A stretch of 64,000 nt of DNA from Snuella lapsa (lineage in GTDB: Bacteria; Bacteroidota; Bacteroidia; Flavobacteriales; Flavobacteriaceae). The DNA is taken from the NCBI RefSeq assembly GCF_039539345.1, contig NZ_BAABCY010000099.1:36879-100878 (forward strand). Direction: 5' to 3'. The notes under the pieces are model-generated. The model made no database searches and was not told where the DNA came from. It saw only the letters and a list, made by a program, of their open reading frames with translations. Below, piece by piece: positions 9,222 to 17,883 of the stretch (positions within the stretch are counted from its first letter, which is position 1; each line of letters begins with the position of its first letter). Both the position numbers and the translations under genes were made by a program.

Positions 9222-9224
9222 AGA

Positions 9225-10166
9225 CTAACACCTTTTACGCAGTTTGTATAATGCTGCATTTAACTCGTACCCCAACAATAAAATATTCGCATTGAGCCAT
9301 AAATAAAACAACAAAATCAATAAAGCTCCTATGGAACCATACAATTTGTTGTACTGACCAAAATTCTCAATGTAGATTCCGAACAAATAGGATGTAACAA
9401 TAATCAATAATGTGGTAAAGAGAGCCCCAATTGAGAAAAAATTAGAATGTTTTCCTTCTTTAGTCCCAAAATAATACAAGGTGGCCGTAGCCAAATAGAC
9501 CATAATAACAAAAAACACATATTTGGCTATATCGAACCAAAAAACACTATTGGTCCCAACTTGATATCCCCTGTCTTGCAATGCTTCCAAAAATTCCTGA
9601 ACCACGTAAATTTGGAAATACCCCAATACAGCTATGGTTACAATAAGCAAAAATGCCAAAATTAAGGCAACTCCCATAGCGTACAAATACTGTCTAAAAA
9701 CATTACGTGTTAATTGTTCGTGATAAGAATTCTCAAAACCTGAAAAAACGGCATTAACACCATTGGCCATTAAGGCTATGGACAATACAAATACAGAGGA
9801 CAATAAACCTCCCCGTTGTGAGTCTTCAATATTTTTAAAAATATTTTGAAAGAAAAAATCAGAAGTGCTTGGCGGTAAAAAAGATTCCAAAAAATCCATA
9901 AATTCCTTTTGAAAATTCTCAATGGGAATCAACGGAATAATAATTAAAAGAAACAACAAAAACGGAAACAAGGCCATAAAAAAGCTAAAAGCTATTGCAC
10001 TTGCTCTGGTTGTTAAAGCACCTTTTACTATACCAATGATGTAAAGCTCCAACAAATCATAAAACGACAAGCCTTCCAATCCCGGCAATTTTAATTGCTT
10101 AAACAAGCGCACTAAGATATTGAGTATTGGTATCTTATTAAGCTTGTCTTCAACGGGCTTAGTCAT
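9225..10166 (-). CDS. YihY/BrkB-family inner-membrane protein
   Basis: A 313-residue polytopic membrane protein with about six hydrophobic segments. The family hallmark is near residue 55-80: TTRASAIAFSFFMALFPFLLFLL; later come ANGVNAVFSGFENSY and YGSIGALLILLFYLWLNANILLLG, both typical of YihY/virulence factor BrkB proteins. Once annotated as ribonuclease BN, the family has no established activity of that kind. The ATG at 10166 is preferred to a TTG two codons upstream. It sits between nadC (54 bases upstream) and priA (3 bases downstream). Confidence 0.9.
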   Translation of the reverse strand: MTKPVEDKLNKIPILNILVRLFKQLKLPGLEGLSFYDLLELYIIGIVKGALTTRASAIAFSFFMALFPFLLFLLIIIPLIPIENFQKEFMDFLESFLPPSTSDFFFQNIFKNIEDSQRGGLLSSVFVLSIALMANGVNAVFSGFENSYHEQLTRNVFRQYLYAMGVALILAFLLIVTIAVLGYFQIYVVQEFLEALQDRGYQVGTNSVFWFDIAKYVFFVIMVYLATATLYYFGTKEGKHSNFFSIGALFTTLLIIVTSYLFGIYIENFGQYNKLYGSIGALLILLFYLWLNANILLLGYELNAALYKLRKRC

Positions 10167-10220
10167 TGACAAAAATTAAAAATTAATTGAACTAAAAGCA
10201 CCTATTCGGTGTTTATAAAA

Positions 10221-11081
10221 CTATTTTATGGCTTTCAAACTTAAATCCATGTTATGAACCGAATGGGTCAAGGCACCACACGAAATATAATTTACCCCAC
10301 ATTCAGCATAATGTCTAATGGTCGTTTCATTGATATTTCCCGAGGACTCGGTTAAGCACTTATTCCCTATCATTTTAACAGCTTTGCGGGTATCTTCATA
10401 ATCGAAATTATCCAATAAAATACGATACACCCCTTCACTTCTCAAAATTTCTTCAACCTCATGTAAATCACGTGCTTCGACCATGATCTCCAGATCTTTT
10501 CCTGTCTCCCTAAGGTACTGTTTAGTTAGTTCAATAGCTTTGGTGATACCTCCAGCAAAATCAATATGATTATCTTTAAGCATAATCATATCATAAAGAG
10601 CAAAACGGTGATTCTCTCCTCCCCCTAGCTTTACGGCCCATTTTTCCAACACTCTTATACCAGGTGTTGTTTTACGCGTATCGAGCACGCGTGTTTTCGT
10701 TCCCTTAAGGAGGTCTACAAAAGTTCTGGTTTTTGTAGCAATAGCACTCATACGCTGCATGGCATTTAATACTGTACGCTCAGCCTTTAAAATTGATTGT
10801 GATGGACCTTCAACGTACATCACAACATCTCCATAAGTAACTTCGGAACCGTCCTCTATTAATGTTTCTACCTTTAAACCTTTATCAACATAAGCAAATA
10901 CCTTTTTTGCAAAATTAACGCCTCCAATTATCCCTTTGTCCTTAACTAAAAGCTTTGCCCTACCTCGAGCGTTTTCCGGAATACAAGCCAACGAACTGTG
11001 ATCTCCGTCACCAACATCTTCCCGAATAGCATTAGATATTATATGTCGTACCTCATTATCAAATTGTTCTTGTGTTATCAT
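10221..11081 (-). CDS. nadC: Nicotinate-nucleotide pyrophosphorylase (quinolinate phosphoribosyltransferase)
   Basis: A 286-residue enzyme converting quinolinate and PRPP to nicotinate mononucleotide, CO2 and pyrophosphate in de novo NAD synthesis. Family motifs include EDVGDGDHSS at the N-terminus, the catalytic/substrate segment LDTRKTTPGIRVLEKWAVKLGGGENHR, LKDNHI, and the C-terminal barrel segments EARDLHE, LLDNF, ESSGNI and YISCGALTHS. Length is normal. No nadA or nadB is nearby. It is divergent from rlmH across 128 bases. Confidence 0.96.
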   Translation of the reverse strand: MITQEQFDNEVRHIISNAIREDVGDGDHSSLACIPENARGRAKLLVKDKGIIGGVNFAKKVFAYVDKGLKVETLIEDGSEVTYGDVVMYVEGPSQSILKAERTVLNAMQRMSAIATKTRTFVDLLKGTKTRVLDTRKTTPGIRVLEKWAVKLGGGENHRFALYDMIMLKDNHIDFAGGITKAIELTKQYLRETGKDLEIMVEARDLHEVEEILRSEGVYRILLDNFDYEDTRKAVKMIGNKCLTESSGNINETTIRHYAECGVNYISCGALTHSVHNMDLSLKAIK

Positions 11082-11209
11082 ACGCTTGATTATAGTTTGC
11101 TGCTAAAATAAGAAATTGATTTGCTATATTAAATTTTTAGAATCATGAATTTTGCACTTTTGTTAGACAAATTTTTAATTCATTGAATAGGAAATACTAA
11201 TTTCGTAAT

Positions 11210-11683
11210 ATGACTATAAAACTACTCGCTATAGGGAAAACAGATAGTAAAGCTTTGCAGTTACTTATTGATGACTACAAAAAGCGTTTGGGCTTTTATA
11301 TTAAGTTTTCACTGGAAATCATACCAGACATAAAGAACAGTAAAAACTTAAGTGAAACACAGCAGAAGCAAAAAGAAGGTGAACTTATCCTTAACAAACT
11401 GTCTCCCACTGATATTTTAATTCTACTTGACGAAAATGGCAAACAGTTTGATTCGGTTGGCTTTTCGGGATATTTACAAAAACACATGAACTCAGGAATC
11501 AAGCAACTGGTTTTTGTTATAGGTGGGCCTTATGGGTTTTCACAAGATATTTATGATAAAGCAAATGGGAAAATATCATTGTCTAAAATGACATTCTCCC
11601 ATCAAATGGTAAGATTATTTATTATTGAGCAGCTTTACAGAGGGTTTACCATTTTAAGGAACGAACCCTACCACCACCGCTAA
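11210..11683 (+). CDS. rlmH: 23S rRNA (pseudouridine-1915-N3)-methyltransferase
   Basis: A 157-residue SPOUT-class methyltransferase acting on helix 69 of 23S rRNA in assembled ribosomes with SAM. The knot-forming motif FVIGGPYGFS and the C-terminal LSKMTFSHQMVRLFIIEQLYRGFTIL...PYHHR are diagnostic. Full length for the family. Its stop is 2 bases from the stop of the convergent hibernation-factor gene, so two ribosome-linked genes lie tail to tail with no room for a separate terminator. Confidence 0.97.
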   Translation: MTIKLLAIGKTDSKALQLLIDDYKKRLGFYIKFSLEIIPDIKNSKNLSETQQKQKEGELILNKLSPTDILILLDENGKQFDSVGFSGYLQKHMNSGIKQLVFVIGGPYGFSQDIYDKANGKISLSKMTFSHQMVRLFIIEQLYRGFTILRNEPYHHR

Positions 11684-11685
11684 TT

Positions 11686-11985
11686 TTAATATACTTTAAA
11701 GACTTCCTTTCGCTTTTGAAGCTGGTGGTCTAATTCGCTTATGGTCTTCTTTACGGCCAATTCGAAATTGCGTTCATTAGAAGTCGCAAAAATACGCGGA
11801 CCTGGCAAACTTAATTCCATACTACATATTTTTCCAGAATCGTGTTGCTTACGATCTTGTTTAAAATGAACGTCTGCACTTATTAAAAATTCATACTTGT
11901 TAAATAGTTTTTGTAATTTGTCTTCGGTGTAGGCTGAAAGCGTTTCGCTTATATCCACGTGCACATATTGAATGTTAACTGTCAT
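11686..11985 (-). CDS. hpf: Short ribosome hibernation-promoting factor (HPF/RaiA family)
   Basis: A 99-residue protein of the sigma-54-modulation/HPF family, starting MTVNIQYVHVDISETLSAYTEDKLQKL. It shows the expected beta-alpha-beta-beta-beta-alpha pattern with KQDRK and a second helix FELAVKKTISELDHQLQKRK. It binds the 30S decoding region and inactivates ribosomes in stationary phase. It lacks the long form's C-terminal dimerisation domain, so any ribosome dimerisation would need another factor. Confidence 0.85.
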   Translation of the reverse strand: MTVNIQYVHVDISETLSAYTEDKLQKLFNKYEFLISADVHFKQDRKQHDSGKICSMELSLPGPRIFATSNERNFELAVKKTISELDHQLQKRKEVFKVY

Positions 11986-12078
11986 AATATTGAATTTTTA
12001 ATGGGTTATACTTATTTCTATTTTCAAATTTAAATGGAAGACACGCAAAAAGAGCTGACATAAATCATACGAATATAC

Positions 12079-13338
12079 CTATTTACTCTTATTACTTTCC
12101 ACTTCCTTTTTATTTTTTAACGCAATCCACTTACTCATAAATTTGGTACTCTGCAAAGTATGGTGCTGTAACATTTGTCCCGTAAAATTGTGATGTCTAT
12201 TTTTTTGCAAATTTATTATAGCATCTTCTATCTGCTTGAAAAATATATCTTCAAAATGTTCTTTATTGAACCGTTTATCTATAACATTAAATCCATTTTG
12301 CTGTTTACTAACCCAAAGGGTTTCATCACAATATAAAGATACCACCTTTTGTACAAAATCTTCTGGAAGATCTTCAATAAAACCATTAGGTTCTAAATCA
12401 CCATAAAGTCCTTCGGCTCCATTGGTCGTCGTAACACAAGGTGTCCCATTTAGCATGGCATCAACCAATTTCCCTTTTAATCCAGCTCCAAAACGAATTG
12501 GAGCTAAACAAACTCTAGATTGTTGCATGACCAAATTCACGTCATCAACGTACCCTTTTACAAAAAAACCGTCTTCAGGAGCATTAAGTTGCGTTATCTT
12601 TTGTGACGCATAAGCACCATAAACATGTAATTCGGCATTAGGCAACTGCTGCCTAATAAGCGGCCAAATAGTTTCTTTTAAATACAGCACTGCATTATAA
12701 TTGGGTTGATGCATAAAATTACCTATCGTAATAAAATGTTGCCGCTGTTCAAATTTCAGAAGGTTTTTTTCTGTCGGAGCCTCTACTCTATCCAATAAAA
12801 AAGGTAAATACCACAGTAACGAACCATCAACTTTGAAATGTGTTTTAAGCATATACATTTCAGCTTCCGAAATAATTAAACTCAAATCACTTCTGTAAAT
12901 ACTTGCTATTTCCCGCTTCGCCACATCATTAAACAAATAAGACAAATCAAATGGCTTCCCTTCTTTAAAAGCTTGTTGTCTCCCTTTTCGCAAACAATGT
13001 AAATCTTCTGTATCTAAAACCCGTAATGCTTCTGGGCACTGTTCTGCCACTCGCCATCCAAACTGCTCTTCCATCATAAATCTATCGAATAGTACAATGT
13101 TTGGATTCAGGTCTTTAACAAAAACATCAAAACTAGCATCATTTAGCAGTATCATTTCTTGAGAAACTCCAATCCTTCCAAGATCAAATGCATTATCACT
13201 CTTAGCACAAGGGCTTGCAAAAGTAACTACATATCCTCTTTTTTTAAATGCATATATAAGCTGCATCATTCGGCTTCCTGCAGCAGAACTTTTGGGCTCT
13301 GGCCAAACAAAGCCTATTATTAATAAAAGTTTTCCCAT
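12079..13338 (-). CDS. Glycosyltransferase of GT-B fold (GT4-like)
   Basis: A 419-residue cytoplasmic or membrane-associated glycosyltransferase. The C-terminal half carries the donor-binding domain: ITIGNFMHQPNYNAVLYLKE, AELHVYGAY, FVKGYVDDV, then APIRFGAGLKGKLVDAMLNGTPCVTT, typical of the Glycos_transf_1 group. The N-terminal half begins KLLLIIGFVWPEPKSSAAG. Acceptor and sugar cannot be told; there is no polysaccharide cluster around it. It starts 38 bases after a haem-binding protein gene on the same strand. The C-terminal tail is Lys-rich. Confidence 0.85.
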   Translation of the reverse strand: MGKLLLIIGFVWPEPKSSAAGSRMMQLIYAFKKRGYVVTFASPCAKSDNAFDLGRIGVSQEMILLNDASFDVFVKDLNPNIVLFDRFMMEEQFGWRVAEQCPEALRVLDTEDLHCLRKGRQQAFKEGKPFDLSYLFNDVAKREIASIYRSDLSLIISEAEMYMLKTHFKVDGSLLWYLPFLLDRVEAPTEKNLLKFEQRQHFITIGNFMHQPNYNAVLYLKETIWPLIRQQLPNAELHVYGAYASQKITQLNAPEDGFFVKGYVDDVNLVMQQSRVCLAPIRFGAGLKGKLVDAMLNGTPCVTTTNGAEGLYGDLEPNGFIEDLPEDFVQKVVSLYCDETLWVSKQQNGFNVIDKRFNKEHFEDIFFKQIEDAIINLQKNRHHNFTGQMLQHHTLQSTKFMSKWIALKNKKEVESNKSK

Positions 13339-13376
13339 TTAATATTGCCAATCATTTTGCAAGACAAAGCCTTTAC

Positions 13377-13850
13377 CTACTCTGGCTTCTTTTCCAAACT
13401 ATACTTAAGGCGTACTTTTTTTGCCCAATCAACAACCAATTTAATTTGCTCATTAGTTAAACGAGCTTCCTTATGGGTCCAGGTATATGATTTTAAAGGC
13501 ATGTGCTTTTCTTCGACCATCTCTATAAGTTCATCAAATTTATGATCTTTTCGTTTAATAGAATTTCCCTGCCATTTGGATACGTTAAAATGCTTTTTAC
13601 CATCATTAACATGTCCCGCCATCCAATAATTTATAGGCGTAATATTATTATACCATGGATAACGTGTTACATCACTATGACAATCGTAACAACTTTCCTC
13701 CAATATCCCCTTCACATCATCCGACGGATTGGTATCCAATAAAAAAGGAGCTACCGAAGCCAAATCGCCTTCATTTTTTTGAGGCCTAAAAAACTGGGCG
13801 ATGATTATTACTCCCAATACAATCAACAATATTCTTTTTTTTCTATTCAC
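13377..13850 (-). CDS. Haem-binding domain protein (c-type haem, CxxCH)
   Basis: A 157-residue protein with one N-terminal membrane anchor (residues 5-20) and a single c-type haem motif CYDCH in the segment ESCYDCHSDVTRYPWYNNITP, followed by WMAGHVNDGKKHFN and MPLKSYTWTHKEARLTNEQ. This matches the Haem_bd family of Bacteroidota, presumed periplasmic electron-transfer or redox proteins. The start codon is GTG (13848-13850). Haem attachment would depend on the CcsBA system found at 47966. Partner unknown. Confidence 0.85.
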   Translation of the reverse strand: MNRKKRILLIVLGVIIIAQFFRPQKNEGDLASVAPFLLDTNPSDDVKGILEESCYDCHSDVTRYPWYNNITPINYWMAGHVNDGKKHFNVSKWQGNSIKRKDHKFDELIEMVEEKHMPLKSYTWTHKEARLTNEQIKLVVDWAKKVRLKYSLEKKPE

Positions 13851-13920
13851 AAGTTTAAATTTTTATTATGTTAGGTTCTTTTTAGATATTTCAGGGTTCT
13901 AAAAATAATAAAATTATGCT

Positions 13921-14487
13921 ATGACTTTAGAAGAACTTTATAAAGCTTTAAGTTTTATCAACGCATCTCGTGAGCATCGCTTAAAATATGCCAATATAGT
14001 TTTAAAAGATATAAGCCTCTTTCCAAAACTATTATCTATACTTTTTATGACTGAGGACAAGGTATCTTGCCGAGCAGCATGGGTTTTTGAGTTTGTTTGT
14101 GCTAAGTACATCTATGCTATTGTTCCACACTTAGACTCTTTTACGGAAAATCTTCACAAAATCCATCAAGAATCCGCCATACGACCAGTTGCAAAAGTTT
14201 GCGAATATATTGCTAAGGAATACTATTCCAAAAATCAAAATACCATTACGCACTTACTTACCCCCAAACACAAAGAACATATTATTGCTGCTTGCTTTGA
14301 CTGGTTAATAAATGATTGTAAAGTAGCTCCTAAGGCATACGCCATGGAAACATTATTTCTCTTCGGAAAAGACAATGCATGGATTTACCCCGAATTAACC
14401 CAAATTATAGAACGCGATTACCATACTCAGAGCGCAGGTTTTAAAGCCCGAGGCAAACACATCTTAAAAAAAATCAAAAAACAATAA
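13921..14487 (+). CDS. Alpha-helical (HEAT-like) protein next to purB, function unknown
   Basis: A 188-residue soluble protein built of amphipathic helices with spacing like HEAT repeats (LKYANIVLKDISLFPKLLSI, AAWVFEFVC, VCEYIAKEYY, AYAMETLFLFGKD). No catalytic motif or signal peptide is visible, and the C-terminus is basic (ILKKIKKQ). It is 138 bases upstream of purB on the same strand, but purB has its own promoter. In related genomes such genes may be labelled adenylosuccinate lyase, probably by carry-over from the neighbour; nothing here resembles a lyase. Confidence 0.7.
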   Translation: MTLEELYKALSFINASREHRLKYANIVLKDISLFPKLLSILFMTEDKVSCRAAWVFEFVCAKYIYAIVPHLDSFTENLHKIHQESAIRPVAKVCEYIAKEYYSKNQNTITHLLTPKHKEHIIAACFDWLINDCKVAPKAYAMETLFLFGKDNAWIYPELTQIIERDYHTQSAGFKARGKHILKKIKKQ

Positions 14488-14552
14488 AGAGTTATATACA
14501 GCTATAACTACTATATTATTAAGCAAACCAAATTTTCAAATAAATCATGCCT

Positions 14553-14580
14553 TTAACTTCGCACTTTTAACTTCGCACTT
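14553..14580 (+). repeat. 14-bp perfect tandem duplication in the purB promoter region
   Basis: TTAACTTCGCACTT occurs twice back to back (14553-14566 and 14567-14580), followed by a degraded start of a third copy (CTAACTTTC). It overlaps the expected -33 region of the purB promoter. Confidence 0.85.
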
Positions 14581-14602
14581 CTAACTTTCTTTCCTATCTT
14601 TG
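14572..14602 (+). promoter_or_regulatory. Promoter of purB
   Basis: TATCTTTG (14595-14602) is an exact TAnnTTTG -7 element 23 bases before the purB ATG. The -33 position has TTCG (14572-14575) instead of TTTG, 19 bases upstream. Confidence 0.55.
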
Positions 14603-14625
14603 CACCTTTAAAAATCACATCATAT

Positions 14626-15969
14626 ATGTCTTTATCATCACTTAACGCCATTTCTCCAATTGATGGGAGATACAGAAATAAAGTTAACGAATTAGCACCT
14701 TACTTTTCGGAAGAAGCCTTAATAAAATACCGTGTTTTAGTAGAAATAGAATATTTTATAGCGCTATGTAATATACCATTACCCCAACTAGAATCGATTG
14801 ACAACGGGTGTTTTGAAGATTTAAGAGCTATTTACAAAACATTTTCTGCCGAGGATGCTCAAGCCATAAAAGATATTGAACGGGTAACGAATCACGATGT
14901 AAAAGCAGTTGAATATTTTATCAAAGAAAAATTTGACACGCTAGGTCTATCCCAATACAAAGAATTTATCCACTTTGGATTAACATCCCAAGATATTAAC
15001 AATACCGCTATTCCGTTAAGCATAAAAGAAGCAGTTGAACAGGTTTACATTCCAGAATACACCCTTCTTTTAAACAAACTAAAAGGGCTTGCACAAGACT
15101 GGAAAGCTATTTCCATGTTGGCAAGAACGCATGGTCAACCAGCTTCCCCTACCCGATTGGGTAAAGAAATTGATGTTTTCATAACACGTCTGGAAGCACA
15201 ATTTAACATATTAAAAACCACTCCCAATGCCGCCAAGTTTGGAGGTGCTACGGGCAACTATAATGCGCACCATGTTGCTTACCCCAATATTAACTGGAAA
15301 GCATTTGGGACACAATTTGTGCAAGATACACTAGGTTTGCACCATTCGTTCCCTACAACACAAATAGAGCATTACGACCATATGGCTGGTTTATTTGATA
15401 CCTTAAAGCGCATAAACACTATTATTATAGATTTAGATAGGGATATATGGACTTATGTATCCATGGATTATTTTAAACAAAAAATTAAAGCTGGTGAGGT
15501 GGGTAGTTCAGCCATGCCTCATAAAGTAAATCCAATAGATTTTGAAAATAGTGAAGGTAATTTAGGAATTGCAAATGCGGTTTTTGAGCATTTATCGGCT
15601 AAACTTCCTATATCCAGATTACAACGTGATTTAACTGATAGCACCGTATTAAGAAATATAGGTGTTCCTTTTGGTCATACACTAATTGGTTTTAAATCAA
15701 CTTTAAAAGGTTTGGACAAACTACTTTTGAATGAAGCGAAATTTGCAGAGGATTTAGAAAACAATTGGGCTGTTGTTGCCGAGGCTATTCAAACTATATT
15801 GCGTCGCGAAGCATATCCCAACCCTTATGAAGCTTTAAAGGGACTTACGAGAACTAACGAAAAAATAAACCAGAACTCTATCGCTAGCTTTATAGACACT
15901 TTAGAGGTTTCCGATAGTATTAAAGCCGAATTAAAACAAATTACACCTGGCAATTACACCGGGATTTAA
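14626..15969 (+). CDS. purB: Adenylosuccinate lyase
   Basis: A 447-residue fumarase/aspartase-superfamily enzyme catalysing two fumarate-releasing steps of purine synthesis (SAICAR to AICAR, adenylosuccinate to AMP). Evidence: N-terminal LNAISPIDGRY, the active-site His region (TNHDVKAVEYFIKE; FIHFGLTSQDINNTA; RTHGQPASPTRLGKE), and the signature loop GSSAMPHKVNPIDFENSEGN. The long PIDGRY-type N-terminus and length fit the E. coli-like PurB subfamily. A small membrane-protein gene starts 7 bases downstream. Confidence 0.97.
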   Translation: MSLSSLNAISPIDGRYRNKVNELAPYFSEEALIKYRVLVEIEYFIALCNIPLPQLESIDNGCFEDLRAIYKTFSAEDAQAIKDIERVTNHDVKAVEYFIKEKFDTLGLSQYKEFIHFGLTSQDINNTAIPLSIKEAVEQVYIPEYTLLLNKLKGLAQDWKAISMLARTHGQPASPTRLGKEIDVFITRLEAQFNILKTTPNAAKFGGATGNYNAHHVAYPNINWKAFGTQFVQDTLGLHHSFPTTQIEHYDHMAGLFDTLKRINTIIIDLDRDIWTYVSMDYFKQKIKAGEVGSSAMPHKVNPIDFENSEGNLGIANAVFEHLSAKLPISRLQRDLTDSTVLRNIGVPFGHTLIGFKSTLKGLDKLLLNEAKFAEDLENNWAVVAEAIQTILRREAYPNPYEALKGLTRTNEKINQNSIASFIDTLEVSDSIKAELKQITPGNYTGI

Positions 15970-15976
15970 ATACAGC

Positions 15977-16186
15977 ATGTTAAGCGACAAACAATCTCTC
16001 ATACTATGTGGCATTACAGCCTTAAGCATTTTTTTGTTTGGGATATTGGAAATTCTGGACAATTTTATTGTTCTAACATTCCTTAGTATAGTCTTCTTGT
16101 CCATTATCGCTAATATGTTATTTGTGCACTCTAAATCGGAAACTGAAGATGATGGTGAACACAAAAACAAACACGACATAAAATAA
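15977..16186 (+). CDS. Small two-helix membrane protein
   Basis: A 69-residue protein with two hydrophobic segments (about residues 8-27 and 31-50) and a hydrophilic, charged C-terminus (SETEDDGEHKNKHDIK). It begins 7 bases after the purB stop and is followed by a strong hairpin, so it shares the purB transcript. No known motif; probably an inner-membrane protein. Function unknown. Confidence 0.6.
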   Translation: MLSDKQSLILCGITALSIFLFGILEILDNFIVLTFLSIVFLSIIANMLFVHSKSETEDDGEHKNKHDIK

Positions 16187-16187
16187 T

Positions 16188-16223
16188 AAAAGGCTGTCTT
16201 AAAAAATGAAGACAGCCTTTTTT
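16188..16223. terminator. Bidirectional terminator between purB unit and DUF4252 operon
   Basis: An 11-bp perfect stem AAGGCTGTCTT/AAGACAGCCTT with an 8-base A-rich loop has a T run on one side and an A run on the other, placed between convergent genes. Confidence 0.85.
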
Positions 16224-16244
16224 ATGAACTCTATTTTATGATCA

Positions 16245-16787
16245 TCATTTAAAGAAATCCATGACACCTTGCAATTGGGCTTCGTCAAAATCAGCATTTT
16301 TCATAGTGCCCACTAAAGTTGCCATTTTTTGAGGGTCAATATCGTCACCCAGTATACGAATAATCCCAAAACCAATTGTTTTAGAGCTTCCAAACAACAC
16401 TACCTCATCTGCCCGTTCATCAGTTCCTATATACTTAACAACTACTTTGGTTCCTTTATCACTAAATTCTATAAGATCGTTATACTTTTTATGCTTTAAT
16501 ATGGTTTTAACCTTATTCAATTCTGTATTATATGTTTCCATGTCCGTTTCTTTCACTTTATACCCCAAAAAGTTTAAACGTTTTACTGAATTGTAGGCTA
16601 CTTTTTGATCTTCGGTAAATTGCGACTTGTCTATGTCTACCATTGACAAAGGAAGGTCTACCGATATAAAATTGCTTGTTTCCTGATGGTCTACAAAATA
16701 CCGTTGTAGACTAGTTCCTTCATTACAACTAATAACAACAAGTGTAATAATTAAAACAAAGGCTATATTTTTGATTGTTAGTTGCAT
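16245..16787 (-). CDS. DUF4252 lipoprotein
   Basis: A 180-residue exported lipoprotein: signal segment IAFVLIITLVVISC with the lipobox Cys at residue 21. The mature part has the DUF4252 pattern (NFISVDLPLSMVDIDKSQ; VKRLNFLGYK; ELNKVKTILKHKKYNDLIEFSDKGTKVVVKYIG; VVLFGSSKTIGFGIIRILG). The family is common in Bacteroidota and uncharacterised. It is the last gene of an operon with an ECF sigma factor, a putative anti-sigma and a second DUF4252 protein, 14 bases after the latter. Confidence 0.82.
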   Translation of the reverse strand: MQLTIKNIAFVLIITLVVISCNEGTSLQRYFVDHQETSNFISVDLPLSMVDIDKSQFTEDQKVAYNSVKRLNFLGYKVKETDMETYNTELNKVKTILKHKKYNDLIEFSDKGTKVVVKYIGTDERADEVVLFGSSKTIGFGIIRILGDDIDPQKMATLVGTMKNADFDEAQLQGVMDFFK

Positions 16788-16801
16788 GATCGATAGAATA
16801 T

Positions 16802-17365
16802 TTATTTCTTTTTTTCTAATTGTTTCCCGCCAGGAATATTCATTTTATCGGTGAGTTTTGAAATCTCGTTTAAATTGATGTTACCAGTTAGTGATACAAC
16901 AACAGTTTCAACATTTCGTTGCTCCCCATTAATCTCAACCCCATTACCTTTCATAGCCTTATCGATACCGCTTACAAAAATCAAAAGTTCCTTAATATGA
17001 TCGGCATCCTTGCCTTCTTTAACATAAAACTTCACTTCGGTACCACCATCTTTAACCTCCATTAGTTCTTCCAAAGAACGAGAATACGACTTGACCCATT
17101 TGGAAATATCTGCAGAAATACTACTTTTATCACTTACAATGGTTTTAAAGCTAGTAATACTATTAACCATATCCATATAAGCTTTAGCTTCAGGGTCACT
17201 AACATCTATTCCTGCTTTTGCAATCATTTGGAACATCTTAGGTTGAATGTTTACATAAGTTACTTCTGAACTTTCACTATATTTATCAAAAATATCTTTT
17301 TGTGCCAAAGCAGTTAATGGCAGTAGCATAATTGCCATTACTAATACTATTAATCGTTTATTCAT
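16802..17365 (-). CDS. Secreted DUF4252 protein
   Basis: A 187-residue protein with a cleavable signal peptide (MNKRLIVLVMAIMLLPLTALAQ) and no lipobox. The mature part is DUF4252-like (FDKYSESSEVTYVNIQPKMFQMI; ISKWVKSYSRSLEELMEVKDGGTEVKFYVKEG). An ATG ten codons upstream (17395), nearer the preceding gene, is an alternative start, but the shorter form has the more normal signal peptide. Paired with a DUF4252 lipoprotein, it is probably a periplasmic product of the sigma-factor regulon it belongs to. Function unknown. Confidence 0.8.
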   Translation of the reverse strand: MNKRLIVLVMAIMLLPLTALAQKDIFDKYSESSEVTYVNIQPKMFQMIAKAGIDVSDPEAKAYMDMVNSITSFKTIVSDKSSISADISKWVKSYSRSLEELMEVKDGGTEVKFYVKEGKDADHIKELLIFVSGIDKAMKGNGVEINGEQRNVETVVVSLTGNINLNEISKLTDKMNIPGGKQLEKKK

Positions 17366-17406
17366 TATCCGTTTATTTAATTTTATTGTTTTCATGTGTT
17401 CGGTTT

Positions 17407-17883
17407 TTAATGGTTTGCTTTAAAAATTATACTTGTAATGTTCTCAATTTCGTTGAGATAGCTTAATGTAGCTGTACCTTTATTTACCTCATCAAGATAC
17501 CCTACAGTTGAAGCGCCTTTGTTGAAATTTTTAGAAATCATCTCTAAAGATTTTGATACTTCTTTAAAAGCCATTTCTGGATCTTTTATGGTTCCAAGAT
17601 TATTGGTCGAGGCCATTTTAAAATAAACTCCCAGCATAAGAACAGCTACAGCTGCAACAGAAATCCATTTGTAATTGAATTTACGTGTAGTTTTTAATGG
17701 AACGTCTTTGGTAAATTGTTCTTGCTGATTTACCATAAAATACGTAAACAGAGGCTTGTACACTTCCAGGTGTGGTGCTACTGTATCCTGTAAGAAGTAG
17801 TTTTTAAGCACTTGTTCTTCCTTTAGGGTAGTTTCCCCGTTCTCGTATTTTTCAAGTAATTTTTCTATATTATTTAATACCAT
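17407..17883 (-). CDS. Probable membrane anti-sigma factor
   Basis: A 158-residue protein with a cytoplasmic N-terminus of about 70 residues (IEKLLEKYENGETTLKEEQVLKNYF, resembling the start of Bacteroidota anti-sigma factors), one transmembrane segment (WISVAAVAVLMLGVYF, about residues 73-88) and a C-terminal part of about 70 residues outside. Its first 14 bases overlap the end of the ECF sigma gene, the usual arrangement for a sigma/anti-sigma pair. It shows no FecR domain or zinc-binding HxxxCxxC. The role is inferred from position and topology. Confidence 0.65.
   Translation of the reverse strand: MVLNNIEKLLEKYENGETTLKEEQVLKNYFLQDTVAPHLEVYKPLFTYFMVNQQEQFTKDVPLKTTRKFNYKWISVAAVAVLMLGVYFKMASTNNLGTIKDPEMAFKEVSKSLEMISKNFNKGASTVGYLDEVNKGTATLSYLNEIENITSIIFKANH

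Noticed and set aside
13503..13742. 79-codon + strand frame
   Set aside because: Antisense to the CxxCH haem-binding protein, whose motif is unmistakable.
13921..14487. Calling this gene an adenylosuccinate lyase
   Set aside because: It shows no lyase motifs; any such label would be a carry-over from purB downstream.
16188..16223. Hairpin as a riboswitch or regulatory leader
   Set aside because: It lies between two convergent stops and has T runs on both sides, a plain bidirectional terminator.
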